A stretch of 64,000 bases of DNA from CAXMRP01 sp965216515 (GTDB taxonomy: Bacteria; Pseudomonadota; Alphaproteobacteria; Rhizobiales; Afifellaceae). The first letter of the stretch is position 1; every line of letters starts with the position of its first letter. The stretch is from assembly GCA_965216515.1 (NCBI GenBank), contig OZ244173.1, positions 1,488,001-1,552,000 on the forward strand, read 5' to 3'. A model generated the notes under the pieces. It saw nothing but the letters and a program-made list of their open reading frames with translations. It had not been told where the DNA came from and searched no databases. The translations under genes were made by a program, and so were the position numbers. Positions 55,847 through 63,730 of the stretch are shown piece by piece.

Positions 55847-56522
55847 AGCAACCATTCCACTCTACCTTCAGCGACAACCAATCTACCTTTACTGCACCGC
55901 ACATGGCTTGCTTAGTTCGATTGCAGACATTGGATGCGTTGCAGAAAACCGGCAAAATGGGCTCCAAGCTGCCGTGTGGCAGAGCGGAGGAAAATTTCGT
56001 TTCGAGGTCGTTTCAATGTCGGCTCCAAATGTCCTGGCAGTAGTGGCTCGCGCTTGCAGCTAATTTCCGAATTCCGCCCAATCCTGCGCGCCGATGCGGC
56101 GGGCAAACTCCTGACGCCTGCCCCTATCTCCAAACGCAATAAAAAAAGCCCCGCCTTTGCCCGGCGGGGCAAGTCGGTTCTCGGGGAGCAAGAAGCGACG
56201 CAACAATCACGGATCAGCCATCGGCATCAGGCCCCGCGGGCGCCTTCATCAGCACCGACCAATGCCCGCTGGATGTCCCGCCTTTACCCGGCGACCGCCA
56301 GTTAAGAAAGGCCGGGCCGGATACGGCACCGGCCGGACATTGCCTCAGACCGGCGAACAACCGATTCCGACCCGCGGATGGGCGCGGACGGCCGGCTGGA
56401 CAGATATACCGAAGCCCGTTGATCCGACCGAAGAAGACAGCCCACCCGTGCTGGACAAGCACAGGGCGAGCACCTATAACGCCGCTCGATTCTGGCCCGC
56501 GCATTCGGACGCCGGCCTTCAG
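55847..56522. other. 676-base gap before tRNA-Phe
   Basis: No convincing gene was found. It contains one strong minus-strand terminator (56139-56170) with no recognised gene ahead of it. The overlapping open frames are low-complexity and one reads antisense through tRNA-Phe. Confidence 0.5.
56139..56170 (-). terminator. Orphan rho-independent terminator
   Basis: Stem GCCCCGCC/GGCGGGGC with a seven-base loop, followed on the minus strand by seven T. A transcript coming from about 56180-56500 on the minus strand would end here, but I cannot identify its gene. Confidence 0.8.
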
Positions 56523-56598
<76 letters not shown>

Positions 56599-56626
56599 AC
56601 CAACCCGCTGATTTTATTAGAAAATA

Positions 56627-57742
56627 TCATTTCCATTTTTTCCAACGCTCCTCGGTTTGACGTTTTTTACCGTCCGGTTTGACAAATTCCGTTCTGCGTC
56701 TGGTCTCCGCCTCGTCAAATTTCTCCACTACCGCCGACATCTTCCGGGTGAGATCAGCGTCGCGACTGTAATGCTGCGCCATGGCCTCGGTGCGCTGCCC
56801 CAGAGCGTCGGCGATCGTTCGGGTATTGAAACCTTCTTCGCTCATGAACGTCGCCACGGTGTGGCGGAGGCCCTTCAGGGTCAGTCCCGGCCCGATCTTG
56901 TTTTCGGCCTCCAGGCGTATCTTGAATGTCCGCCAGGACGCCCTCAGGCCCGAACCGGTCCATGGGACACCGCGTGACGTGACAGCAACCGTAACGGCGT
57001 CGTGAGGCGGCGCATCGGCCAGAATGTCGTACAGGGCCTCAGGAAGTCGCCAGGATACCCATTCCCCCGTCTTGCCGCGCCTGCGCTTCATATGGCGGCC
57101 GTCGCACTCAGAGCGCGTCAGCGTGATGGCATCGCCGGGATCGAGGCCGGTATACATCATGATCGCGATAGGCACCTTGAGCTGGGGCGGCGCTTCTTCG
57201 AGAACCGCGAAGCGTTCCCGGTCAGTCCAGGGCCGGTTGGCCCGCGGTGCGTTGCGCGGTCGCTTGACGGCCTTGACACCTTTGGCGGGATTGCCGTCCA
57301 GCATCTCCCGTTCCTCCCCCCATTCGAAAATGATGGAGAGGACCTGTTTGACATAGGTACCGAAGCGCCGGCCGTGCTTGCGGGCGGCCTTGTCCCGGAT
57401 GCGAACCACCAGCGCCTTTCTAAAGGCGATCAGCGGCGTATCGTCGATCGGCCGCAGATAGTCGAAAACCCGTTGATAGTCGCGCCGGGTCCGCGGCGCC
57501 TTGTCGAGAAAATCATCGCTGGCGCGATAGGCGGAGATCAACAACCCCAATGTGCCCGGCTTGGCCGCGGTGTCGGTGATTTCGCGGGCCGAAATGCGTT
57601 CGCATTCGGCAATGAAGCCGGCCGAGCCGATCGGGTGTTTCACCAGGTCTATCGGCAGACCAGTCTTGCGGTGATAGCAGCGCGGCTTGCCGTGCCGGTC
57701 GGTGAAAATCTTGAAGCCTTTGACCCGGACCCGCGTCATCAT
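56627..57742 (-). CDS. Tyrosine recombinase (integrase) of the tRNA-Phe element
   Basis: Phage-type integrase of 371 residues transcribed toward the tRNA-Phe 3' end, with its stop 28 bases from it. An N-terminal arm/core-binding region (about 60-165) precedes the catalytic domain. RHT at 293-295 and His324-Tyr325 (MAQHYSR) supply the Arg-II, His and Tyr nucleophile residues. The usual Arg-I box TGLR reads TGLD (Asp201). The start at 57742 overlaps the stop of the upstream gene. Confidence 0.88.
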   Translation of the reverse strand: MMTRVRVKGFKIFTDRHGKPRCYHRKTGLPIDLVKHPIGSAGFIAECERISAREITDTAAKPGTLGLLISAYRASDDFLDKAPRTRRDYQRVFDYLRPIDDTPLIAFRKALVVRIRDKAARKHGRRFGTYVKQVLSIIFEWGEEREMLDGNPAKGVKAVKRPRNAPRANRPWTDRERFAVLEEAPPQLKVPIAIMMYTGLDPGDAITLTRSECDGRHMKRRRGKTGEWVSWRLPEALYDILADAPPHDAVTVAVTSRGVPWTGSGLRASWRTFKIRLEAENKIGPGLTLKGLRHTVATFMSEEGFNTRTIADALGQRTEAMAQHYSRDADLTRKMSAVVEKFDEAETRRRTEFVKPDGKKRQTEERWKKWK

Positions 57743-57969
57743 CCCAGCCTGTCGAGGATGTTGCTGTCGTCGGCACCGGCCTTGAAGCCATCCAGCCAGC
57801 GGTCCAGGTCGCGAACATCGTAGCCGGAATGGCGCTCGGAGAACCGGATCGGGGTAACCGGGCAAAGCGTCGCGAACACCTTGGGCGGTAATCCACAATA
57901 TTCCGCCGCTTCCGCCTTGTTGTAGATCCGGCGGCTGGTGACAACGAAGTTCATCTTTGCCTGGCCCAT
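57739..57969 (-). CDS. Small helix-turn-helix protein, possible excisionase
   Basis: Protein of 76 residues. The segment RRIYNKAEAAEYCGLPPKVF resembles the AlpA/excisionase-type winged helix, and a C-terminal DLDRWLDGF helix is typical of such proteins. GGAGGG precedes its ATG. Its end overlaps the integrase start, so the two are coupled, as recombination directionality factors often are. Confidence 0.75.
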   Translation of the reverse strand: MGQAKMNFVVTSRRIYNKAEAAEYCGLPPKVFATLCPVTPIRFSERHSGYDVRDLDRWLDGFKAGADDSNILDRLG

Positions 57970-58066
57970 CAGATGTCCCTCCGCCAGGTCACCACCCCAG
58001 CCTTCTGCGCGCCCTTCAAGGCACGGGTAACGTCGACCTGCAGGAAGGGCGCGGGGCGGGCTGGCA

Positions 58067-58282
58067 TCAGTCGCCACCCTGCCATTCGAGTTCGCGTTCC
58101 AGCCAGGCAAGCAACTCGCTGCGCCGGGCAACCAGCGGCGAAGTCGGGCCGTTCAGCTTGCGCGCTGGCAGACCGCGCTTCACAAGTTCATAGATGTTGC
58201 GGCGGCTGCACCCGACGACCTTGGCGATCGCATCGGCGCCGCGAACCAGACGGTCCTGGCGGTGATTGTCTTTGGCGATCAT
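58067..58282 (-). CDS. Helix-turn-helix DNA-binding protein
   Basis: Protein of 71 residues with a predicted HTH_17-like fold: ADAIAKVVGCSRRNIYELVK forms the helix-turn-helix and ARRSELLAWLERELEW the C-terminal helix. It is translationally coupled (ATGA) to the 240-residue gene upstream. Probably an element-encoded regulator or accessory recombination factor. Confidence 0.7.
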   Translation of the reverse strand: MIAKDNHRQDRLVRGADAIAKVVGCSRRNIYELVKRGLPARKLNGPTSPLVARRSELLAWLERELEWQGGD

Positions 58283-59001
58283 GTCTTGCGCCCCTTCGAC
58301 TCGCGATGGGCAGCAAGCCGATCCAGGCCGTTTCGCACGGCCAGGGACACGTTGACCGTAAGCACAGCCACGGCGTTCGCCCGGGCACGATCCGCAAGGT
58401 CCGCGAGCGCTTTTCCTTTTATAAGGTAGTCAGGGTGATCCGGATCGAGCGGCACCAGTTCAGGAAGTGTAATAATTGAGGCATCGGAACCGCGCTCCCA
58501 CCCCTCGATTCGACCAAAGTAGACGGCTTCCTTTCCGCCCCAAGGCGTAAAGAAGGGCAAACCGCTCGTCCCGCAGAAGTAGATGTGTGCTTTATCGACG
58601 ATCTCGATCAGCGCGTCGGATTTCGTGGCCCGTCCCGGGCGATAGTCAGCTTCAGACCGGTGCATCCAAAGCGCCCGATGATACCAGTAATCACTGTCCG
58701 GTGACGGAATTTCGGCACGGGCTTTCTGCATCAGACCACGCGCCAAATAGCGCAATGCGCTCGGCACTTCGCCATCCGGTTCATTGAACTCGTCCAGGAT
58801 CGTTTTTGCGATTCGCCCGGCAGCGATGATCGGGACTCCGCCAAAGGAAAACCCCCCGATCACGCATGCTCTTTTCAGTGTCGCGATGCTGCCGTTTTCC
58901 GGCAAAAGCCTGGCATCCGCCAGATGCTGGATCTGTCGCTTGCTCATGCTGCTGGCGATCGCGAGATCGCTGAAACTGAAGGTGTCCTCAGGTCGGCCCA
59001 T
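58279..59001 (-). CDS. Uncharacterised element protein with N-terminal HTH
   Basis: Protein of 240 residues I cannot assign. The first ~40 residues (FSFSDLAIASSMSKRQIQHL) look like a MerR-type helix-turn-helix. The remainder is mixed alpha/beta with no recognised catalytic motif. Similar HTH-plus-unknown proteins occur beside integrases on alphaproteobacterial islands. Confidence 0.65.
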   Translation of the reverse strand: MGRPEDTFSFSDLAIASSMSKRQIQHLADARLLPENGSIATLKRACVIGGFSFGGVPIIAAGRIAKTILDEFNEPDGEVPSALRYLARGLMQKARAEIPSPDSDYWYHRALWMHRSEADYRPGRATKSDALIEIVDKAHIYFCGTSGLPFFTPWGGKEAVYFGRIEGWERGSDASIITLPELVPLDPDHPDYLIKGKALADLADRARANAVAVLTVNVSLAVRNGLDRLAAHRESKGRKT

Positions 59002-59129
59002 ACAGAAGGCATAATACCTAAAGGGTTCGATCGCAATAATCCGAACCTATTCGGTACGATAATCTATCGGATTTCCACAGGGTTGAACGCCTGGCGGACC
59101 GATCGGCCCGCCAGGTTCACACGATCTGA

Positions 59130-59885
59130 TCACTCCCAGATTGCCATTTTCCCGATCGGCTTGTCAGGATTGTCGACGATCTCGGCGACCACATCACGGA
59201 CTGACCCGATCAGATCCGGAAGCAGGTGAGCGAACGCAGGCGATACGAGATACAAGGCCGTCGCCTCCCAGGGATCGGCCGTATCATCCGGCTCGCAATG
59301 GTGGACCACTTCAACCAACAGCTGCGCAGCGACCGCCATGGCAGGGCGCCGACCATCCGGGAGCTGGATTTCTTTCAAAAAATCCAACAGCCGATTTTCA
59401 GCTTCCCAGAAAATTCCTTCCGCCTGGTCGTACGCGTCGTGTAACGCCGGCAAGCCGACTTTTGCCTGCTCAATCCTTTGGGCGCGTATGCGATCCAATA
59501 GCTCCCGGGTGTTCATGTGCCTGTATTGACGGGACTGGAGGGGTCTCGATCTGATCTGCCGTAGTGAAGGCCTGATCAGACGCATAGCGCCAGAGCCCGT
59601 TGGCGGTTCCACACCCTGAATTGCCGGCCATCCAACGATGTCCCCGCACCCCTCACCGTTGCAATTGATGAACTGATATCCAGGCACCGCCCACCACGGC
59701 ATTTTGTTCTCTGCCTCGTCAATTTGCCGGCGGACAGCTGTCATTTTTAAGCGCGCCTTTTGCCGCTGGCGCCAAAGCTGATCGATATTCAGATCAATCG
59801 ACTCCGGTCCGGTGATCACAGGCGCATCTGTCACGCAGCGGATCGGATTGGACGCGGACTCCTGTTGTGTGGATGAATTGTTCAT
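59130..59885 (-). CDS. Uncharacterised element protein
   Basis: Protein of 251 residues, not recognised. A helical N-terminus (LWRQRQKARLKMTAVRRQID) is followed by MPWWAVPGYQF and a Cys pair in CNGEGCGDIVGW, then a mostly helical C-terminal half. The start at 59885 is supported by GAGGT eight bases upstream. The basic segment between residues about 125 and 150 differs in character from the rest and could mark an old frameshift. Confidence 0.6.
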   Translation of the reverse strand: MNNSSTQQESASNPIRCVTDAPVITGPESIDLNIDQLWRQRQKARLKMTAVRRQIDEAENKMPWWAVPGYQFINCNGEGCGDIVGWPAIQGVEPPTGSGAMRLIRPSLRQIRSRPLQSRQYRHMNTRELLDRIRAQRIEQAKVGLPALHDAYDQAEGIFWEAENRLLDFLKEIQLPDGRRPAMAVAAQLLVEVVHHCEPDDTADPWEATALYLVSPAFAHLLPDLIGSVRDVVAEIVDNPDKPIGKMAIWE

Positions 59886-59891
59886 GACTGA

Positions 59892-59905
59892 CCTCAGATC
59901 TGAGG
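59892..59905 (-). promoter_or_regulatory. Perfect 14-bp palindrome over the ribosome-binding site
   Basis: CCTCAGATCTGAGG is fully symmetric and contains the GAGGT used by the 251-residue gene. A second half site GATCTGAGG lies at 59956-59964. This looks like a repressor operator pair. Confidence 0.5.
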
Positions 59906-60223
59906 GCTTGCTATAGCCCACCCGGACCGGCCGGGCGCCGGGAGCATAGCAACGTGATCTGAGGAACACGCCCACCTTCTTCCCCTTTCGGGTCTTGTAT
60001 CCGGCGGACTCCCGACATAGCCTCGTCGGGCACGCAGATGATTATCTGCGCGGTCTCTTTCAACCCGCTTGCCGTTGGCGCGGTTTGCGGATTGCCTCAG
60101 ATGGCCAAGGCTCCAAACCTTGGCAGACTGGCGTTGCTACGCGCCGTCAGTCAGAATCGTTCAGATAAGCCTGCAAGGCAAGGTATATTTGGGTCTATCT
60201 TCAATTTCAGCGGGTAGCAGCAA
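59906..60223. other. Gap holding the first copy of a ~94-bp repeat
   Basis: About 320 bases between the 251-residue gene and the AT-rich gene. The only structure I see is a GATCTGAGG half site and repeat copy A. Confidence 0.5.
60065..60158 (+). repeat. ~94-bp direct repeat, copy A
   Basis: Matches 61106-61198 in the same orientation: about 72 bases with three differences, then a looser tail with one indel. Contains the hairpin GCCAAGG-N7-CCTTGGC (60104-60124). Confidence 0.85.
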
Positions 60224-60799
60224 ATGTCAGGCGCGACGGCACACGATGGTGGCGCAGTTCTCCGAGTAGCTTATACTATTGCCTGCGCAATAACATTTCT
60301 CGGATTCATATATTTATTGTGTATAGAAAACTATTTACCTATAACCGTATTAGATATCTCCAAATACGCCTTCTCCATTAGATCTGTTTTTTGGATTGCG
60401 ATTGAAGGATTTTTTGCGGTCGGCTTTTCAATTTCAATTGTCTATCTCACAAATAAAACTTTATTATATTATTTTTCTAGAAATACTTTGTTTGTATTTT
60501 ATATTCCATTGTGCATGCTAATTATATATATATCTTGTTGGCAAACATTAGCATTTTCTAATTATTTCTATCCAACGGGTCATTTAGAGGGTTGGTCATG
60601 GTTTGCTGCTGTAATTGCTAAAAGCGCTGTAACTTTTTCTTATTCAGTATCGATTTTGGGATATTACGCTGAAATCTATTATTCTCAGGTGAATGACGGA
60701 GCTTATACACGCTTGGAGAAAAAAGAACAAACTCCATTCATTGTGGTGCCTGTAAGCGCGTATTCCGTGGCTTTTATTTTCCTAAAGATATTCGGATAG
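60224..60799 (+). CDS. AT-rich multi-pass membrane protein of unknown function
   Basis: Protein of 191 residues with about five predicted membrane helices (near 15-33, 50-72, 87-107, 125-148 and 170-189) and no recognised family. From about 60270 the DNA is strikingly AT-rich, unlike the GC-rich flanks. The first ~14 codons are GC-rich and may derive from flanking DNA. It is bracketed by the ~94-bp direct repeats, suggesting a recently acquired cassette. No strong ribosome-binding site is visible. Confidence 0.65.
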   Translation: MSGATAHDGGAVLRVAYTIACAITFLGFIYLLCIENYLPITVLDISKYAFSIRSVFWIAIEGFFAVGFSISIVYLTNKTLLYYFSRNTLFVFYIPLCMLIIYISCWQTLAFSNYFYPTGHLEGWSWFAAVIAKSAVTFSYSVSILGYYAEIYYSQVNDGAYTRLEKKEQTPFIVVPVSAYSVAFIFLKIFG

Positions 60800-60824
60800 G
60801 CATTGTCTTTGCTGAGCTCCCACA

Positions 60825-61105
60825 TCACCCCTTCGGCACCACGCGCGGCCGGCCGCCATACCGTGCGAAAGGACCGTCGTGCTGACCGGTCGCGATCGCC
60901 CGCTCCCGGCGCGCCGTTCTGATCAAAATGGCCGCCGCCCCGTCTGAATAGCCCGGTTCCGCACTTGGTCGTATTCGCCGATTCCAGTTATCATCACATC
61001 CATGGCGACGAGACCGGAAACGTCGGCGACACGCTGATCGAAATACGGGCTGGGCGCTGTCTCCAGCACAATTCGGACGACCCCGCCCACGCCGTTCGGG
61101 ATAAT
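60825..61105 (-). pseudogene. Possible decayed gene with a frameshift
   Basis: On the minus strand one frame gives a protein-like segment VRIVLETAPSPYFDQRVADV continuing to about 60960. A different frame then gives DGAAAILIRTARRERAI to a stop at 60825. The two together read like one gene broken by a frameshift. I do not recognise the family. Coding potential is judged by eye only. Confidence 0.3.
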
Positions 61106-61198
61106 CCGCTTGCCGTTGGTGCGGATTGCGGATTGCCTCAGATGGCCAAGGCTTCAAACCTTGGCAGACTGGCGTTCTCAAGCGCCCCAGTCAAAATC
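61106..61198 (+). repeat. ~94-bp direct repeat, copy B
   Basis: Same orientation as copy A, 1,041 bases downstream of it, with the hairpin GCCAAGG-N7-CCTTGGC conserved. Confidence 0.85.
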
Positions 61199-61294
61199 GC
61201 TGATTTGCGGGGAGAATGCAGGGCGGCGGCCACTGGTAGTGGGCAGACATGACTACCAAGAGCCAAAGTCTGTCGCCTACCAGATTTTGCCCTA

Positions 61295-62348
61295 GAGCAT
61301 TTTCCGATCCGATTGAATCGCCTTTGGGAATTCCCGTGGAGCGGCAAATCAGATTCAAGGTACATGCTGGTGATGGAGGCCAGCATGTATGGGCAAAGCG
61401 ATATCGGCAGATTTACGTGAGCGGGTGATTGATGCGATCGAAAGCGGCGCTTCGCGTCGCGGTGCTGCGGCACATTTTGGCGTGAGCCCATCGAGCGCCA
61501 TTCGATGGCATGCGGCATACAAGGAGACGGGTCGGACTGCGCCCAATCCCCAGGGCGGCGACCGGCGCTCGCGGCGGATCGAGGCTCACGCGGCGTTCAT
61601 CGGCGATCTGGTGGAGGAAACTCCCGACATCACACTTGAAGAAATCCTGGAGGCGCTCAAGGCGCGCGGCGGGCATTTTGGCATCGGGACGCTGTCGCGT
61701 TTCTTCAAGCGCCACCGGATCACGCATAAAAAAAGACGGCGCACGCTGCCGAACAGCAGCGAGAGGACGTGAAGGCCGAGCGACAGGCCTGGTTTGATGG
61801 CCAGCTCGACCTCGCTCCGGAACGATTGATCTTCATCGACGAGACCGGCGCCTCTACGAAGATGGCGCGTCTGAGGGGGTGGGCGAGCAAGGGCGAGCGC
61901 TGCCGCGCCGCCATTCCATGGGGGCACTGGAAGACCACGACCTTCACCGCCGGGCTGCGGCTTGACGGTCTGGCCGCGCCCATGGTGCTGGACGGTCCCA
62001 TGGATGGCGACGGCTTCCTTGCCTATGTGGAACAGGTGCTTGTCCCCGAACTTGAGCCGGACGACGTGGTGGTAATGGACAATCTGCCGGCCCACAAAGT
62101 CGCCGGCGTCCGCACCGCCATCGAAGCGGCCAGGGCGAGGCTGCTCTATCTGCCGCCCTATTCGCCCGACTTCAATCCCATCGAAATGGCCTTCTCCAAG
62201 CTCAAGGCCCATTTGCGAAAGGCCGCAGCACGCACGGTCGATGATTTGTGGGACGCCATTGCCGAAAGTCTCGATCTGTTCACACCGGAAGAATGCGCCA
62301 ACTACTTCATCAGCGCCGGATATGAACCAAACTGATCGGAAAAGGCTC
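61295..62348 (+). mobile_element. IS630-family insertion sequence
   Basis: A 1,054-bp element with imperfect terminal inverted repeats: GAGCATTTTCCGATC at the left, GAGCCTTTTCCGATC (complement) at the right. It is flanked by TA dinucleotides at 61293-61294 and 62349-62350, the target duplication typical of IS630/mariner elements. It encodes one transposase in two frames and appears intact. It sits between repeat copy B and the three-gene module. Confidence 0.92.
61389..62335 (+). CDS. IS630-family transposase (two frames joined by -1 frameshift)
   Basis: The first frame (61389-61772) encodes a helix-turn-helix region (GAAAHFGVSPSSAIRWHAAY). The second (to 62335) encodes the DDE catalytic core: FIDETGAST, VVMDNLPAHK and FNPIEMAFSKLK supply Asp, Asp and Glu. 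A run of seven A at 61728-61734 is the slippage site. A -1 shift there joins HKK to TAHAAEQQREDVKAERQAW, the continuous sequence expected in IS630 transposases. The transposase therefore looks functional. Confidence 0.9.
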
Positions 62349-62431
62349 TAGCCTTACCCATTTGGAACAGGAGACGTAGATTTTTCAGCACATCGAGTCG
62401 CATGGAAGCAGTTTCCTAAAAGACTCGATGG

Positions 62432-63082
62432 TCAATCCTTTACTACTACCGGAAGATATTCGCGAATATCGCAATCCCTTAAGTCATCAGCGTTAGTCTG
62501 AGTCATAAGTTGTTGAATATTGTTGAAAATAATCTCGCGGCTTATCTTCTGTTGTTCGGGTGACATGCCAGGCTTCGAATTTGTAATGTCGGCATGAGAT
62601 GGACGACGAAAACCATTGTTTCCGTCTGAGTCAAGCGGTGTATCAAGAACGCACATCGGCGTAATTTCCTTAGCGCAATTCCGGACGGCTTTAGCGGGAA
62701 AGTCGACAACACCAAGGATACCGCCATAGTCACCTTCCTTCTCTGAGCGGTTCTTATACAGTATTTGGGCAGCCAGCTTGATCTCGTCTCGGCTAGCATG
62801 CGCTAGCCGATAGACGGACAAACCGGTTTTATAGGCCTTCTTCAAGTGCACTGGTTTGAATGGCCTTCTGTTCACAAATGAAGGGCGATCTTTTATATCC
62901 AGGTCGACACGAGAGGTAAGGAATAAGCGAAGGAGCTCATCATCGGAGATGGGTCCGTGACCGCCGGCAACAGTAGCCGCAGACTCACAGCCACATTCAG
63001 GCGCTTTTTCCGCGAGTTCCTCCACATCCAACTTGCCACCACAGAACTCGTCGAGGAGCTTTCGTTTTTCCTCCGCCGTCAT
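62432..63082 (-). CDS. Uncharacterised protein, last gene of a three-gene module
   Basis: Protein of 216 residues without an assigned function. After a helical N-terminus with a CGC motif comes ISDDELLRLFLTSRVD, then TGLSVYRLAHASRDEI, GGILGVVDFPAKAVR, CVLDTPLDSDG and a HAD motif. I recognise this order of motifs from a widespread but undescribed accessory-genome family. It follows its partner by nine bases. GC content is lower than the chromosome average, suggesting transfer. Confidence 0.7.
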   Translation of the reverse strand: MTAEEKRKLLDEFCGGKLDVEELAEKAPECGCESAATVAGGHGPISDDELLRLFLTSRVDLDIKDRPSFVNRRPFKPVHLKKAYKTGLSVYRLAHASRDEIKLAAQILYKNRSEKEGDYGGILGVVDFPAKAVRNCAKEITPMCVLDTPLDSDGNNGFRRPSHADITNSKPGMSPEQQKISREIIFNNIQQLMTQTNADDLRDCDIREYLPVVVKD

Positions 63083-63091
63083 AGCTCGCGG

Positions 63092-63730
63092 TCAAATCAA
63101 CGCACGCTTCATTGCGGCGAGAGCCGTCAGAATTTCCGATTGTGATGTCGTGTCGAACTCGTTCGAGGCTTTGACAACTGCTCGTTCGATGACCGTAAAA
63201 ATGGCACAGTGATCGCCGATGAACTCGATACCGCCTCGTGTGAAACCACGCTCATCAAACATCTCGAGCACAAGATTTCCATCGAACGCCATGACCGGTT
63301 CAGGATCGGGCAAATCGGTCGACCAACTCTGGATCAAAGCTTTCGCATCTTCGATTACACCATGTTTGGGAGCCATACTTCCAGGCCCATCCCAGCCATC
63401 ATCAAGCTTTTCGAAATCGCGAATTACCGCCAATGTTTCATTGAAGGCAACCTTCTCGTCGAGGATACCTGGATCAGCCACCTCGTCATCAGTACCGACG
63501 AAAGTTGAGTTGCTCCGCATCCAACCGTTTTGTGAAGGGCGAAATGTCTGGTTCGCTCTTTCTGCTCGTCTATCATCATCTCGATCAAGAACATGCGGGC
63601 AATCTGCCAGCGCTGCCTCTAGGTCCTGAGCCGAGGCCAAACTCGCTGTTGGTGCGACAGCAAATCCAGCAGCAGCCATTATATTCTTCAGATATTCGAG
63701 CGAATTGCTACTTGTTCGAGTTCTGATCAT
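63092..63730 (-). CDS. Uncharacterised WDGxG-type protein, middle gene of the module
   Basis: Protein of 212 residues. The C-terminal ~110 residues begin FEKLDDGWDGPGSMAPKHG and continue with PEPVMAFDGNLVLEMFDE and a beta-rich IEFIGDHCAIF. This WDGxGS...P...DG-LE pattern is a common partner of the downstream family in bacterial accessory regions. Function is unknown; defence or toxin-related roles are speculation. Its ATG overlaps the stop of the upstream partial gene (ATGA), indicating translational coupling. Confidence 0.7.
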   Translation of the reverse strand: MIRTRTSSNSLEYLKNIMAAAGFAVAPTASLASAQDLEAALADCPHVLDRDDDRRAERANQTFRPSQNGWMRSNSTFVGTDDEVADPGILDEKVAFNETLAVIRDFEKLDDGWDGPGSMAPKHGVIEDAKALIQSWSTDLPDPEPVMAFDGNLVLEMFDERGFTRGGIEFIGDHCAIFTVIERAVVKASNEFDTTSQSEILTALAAMKRALI

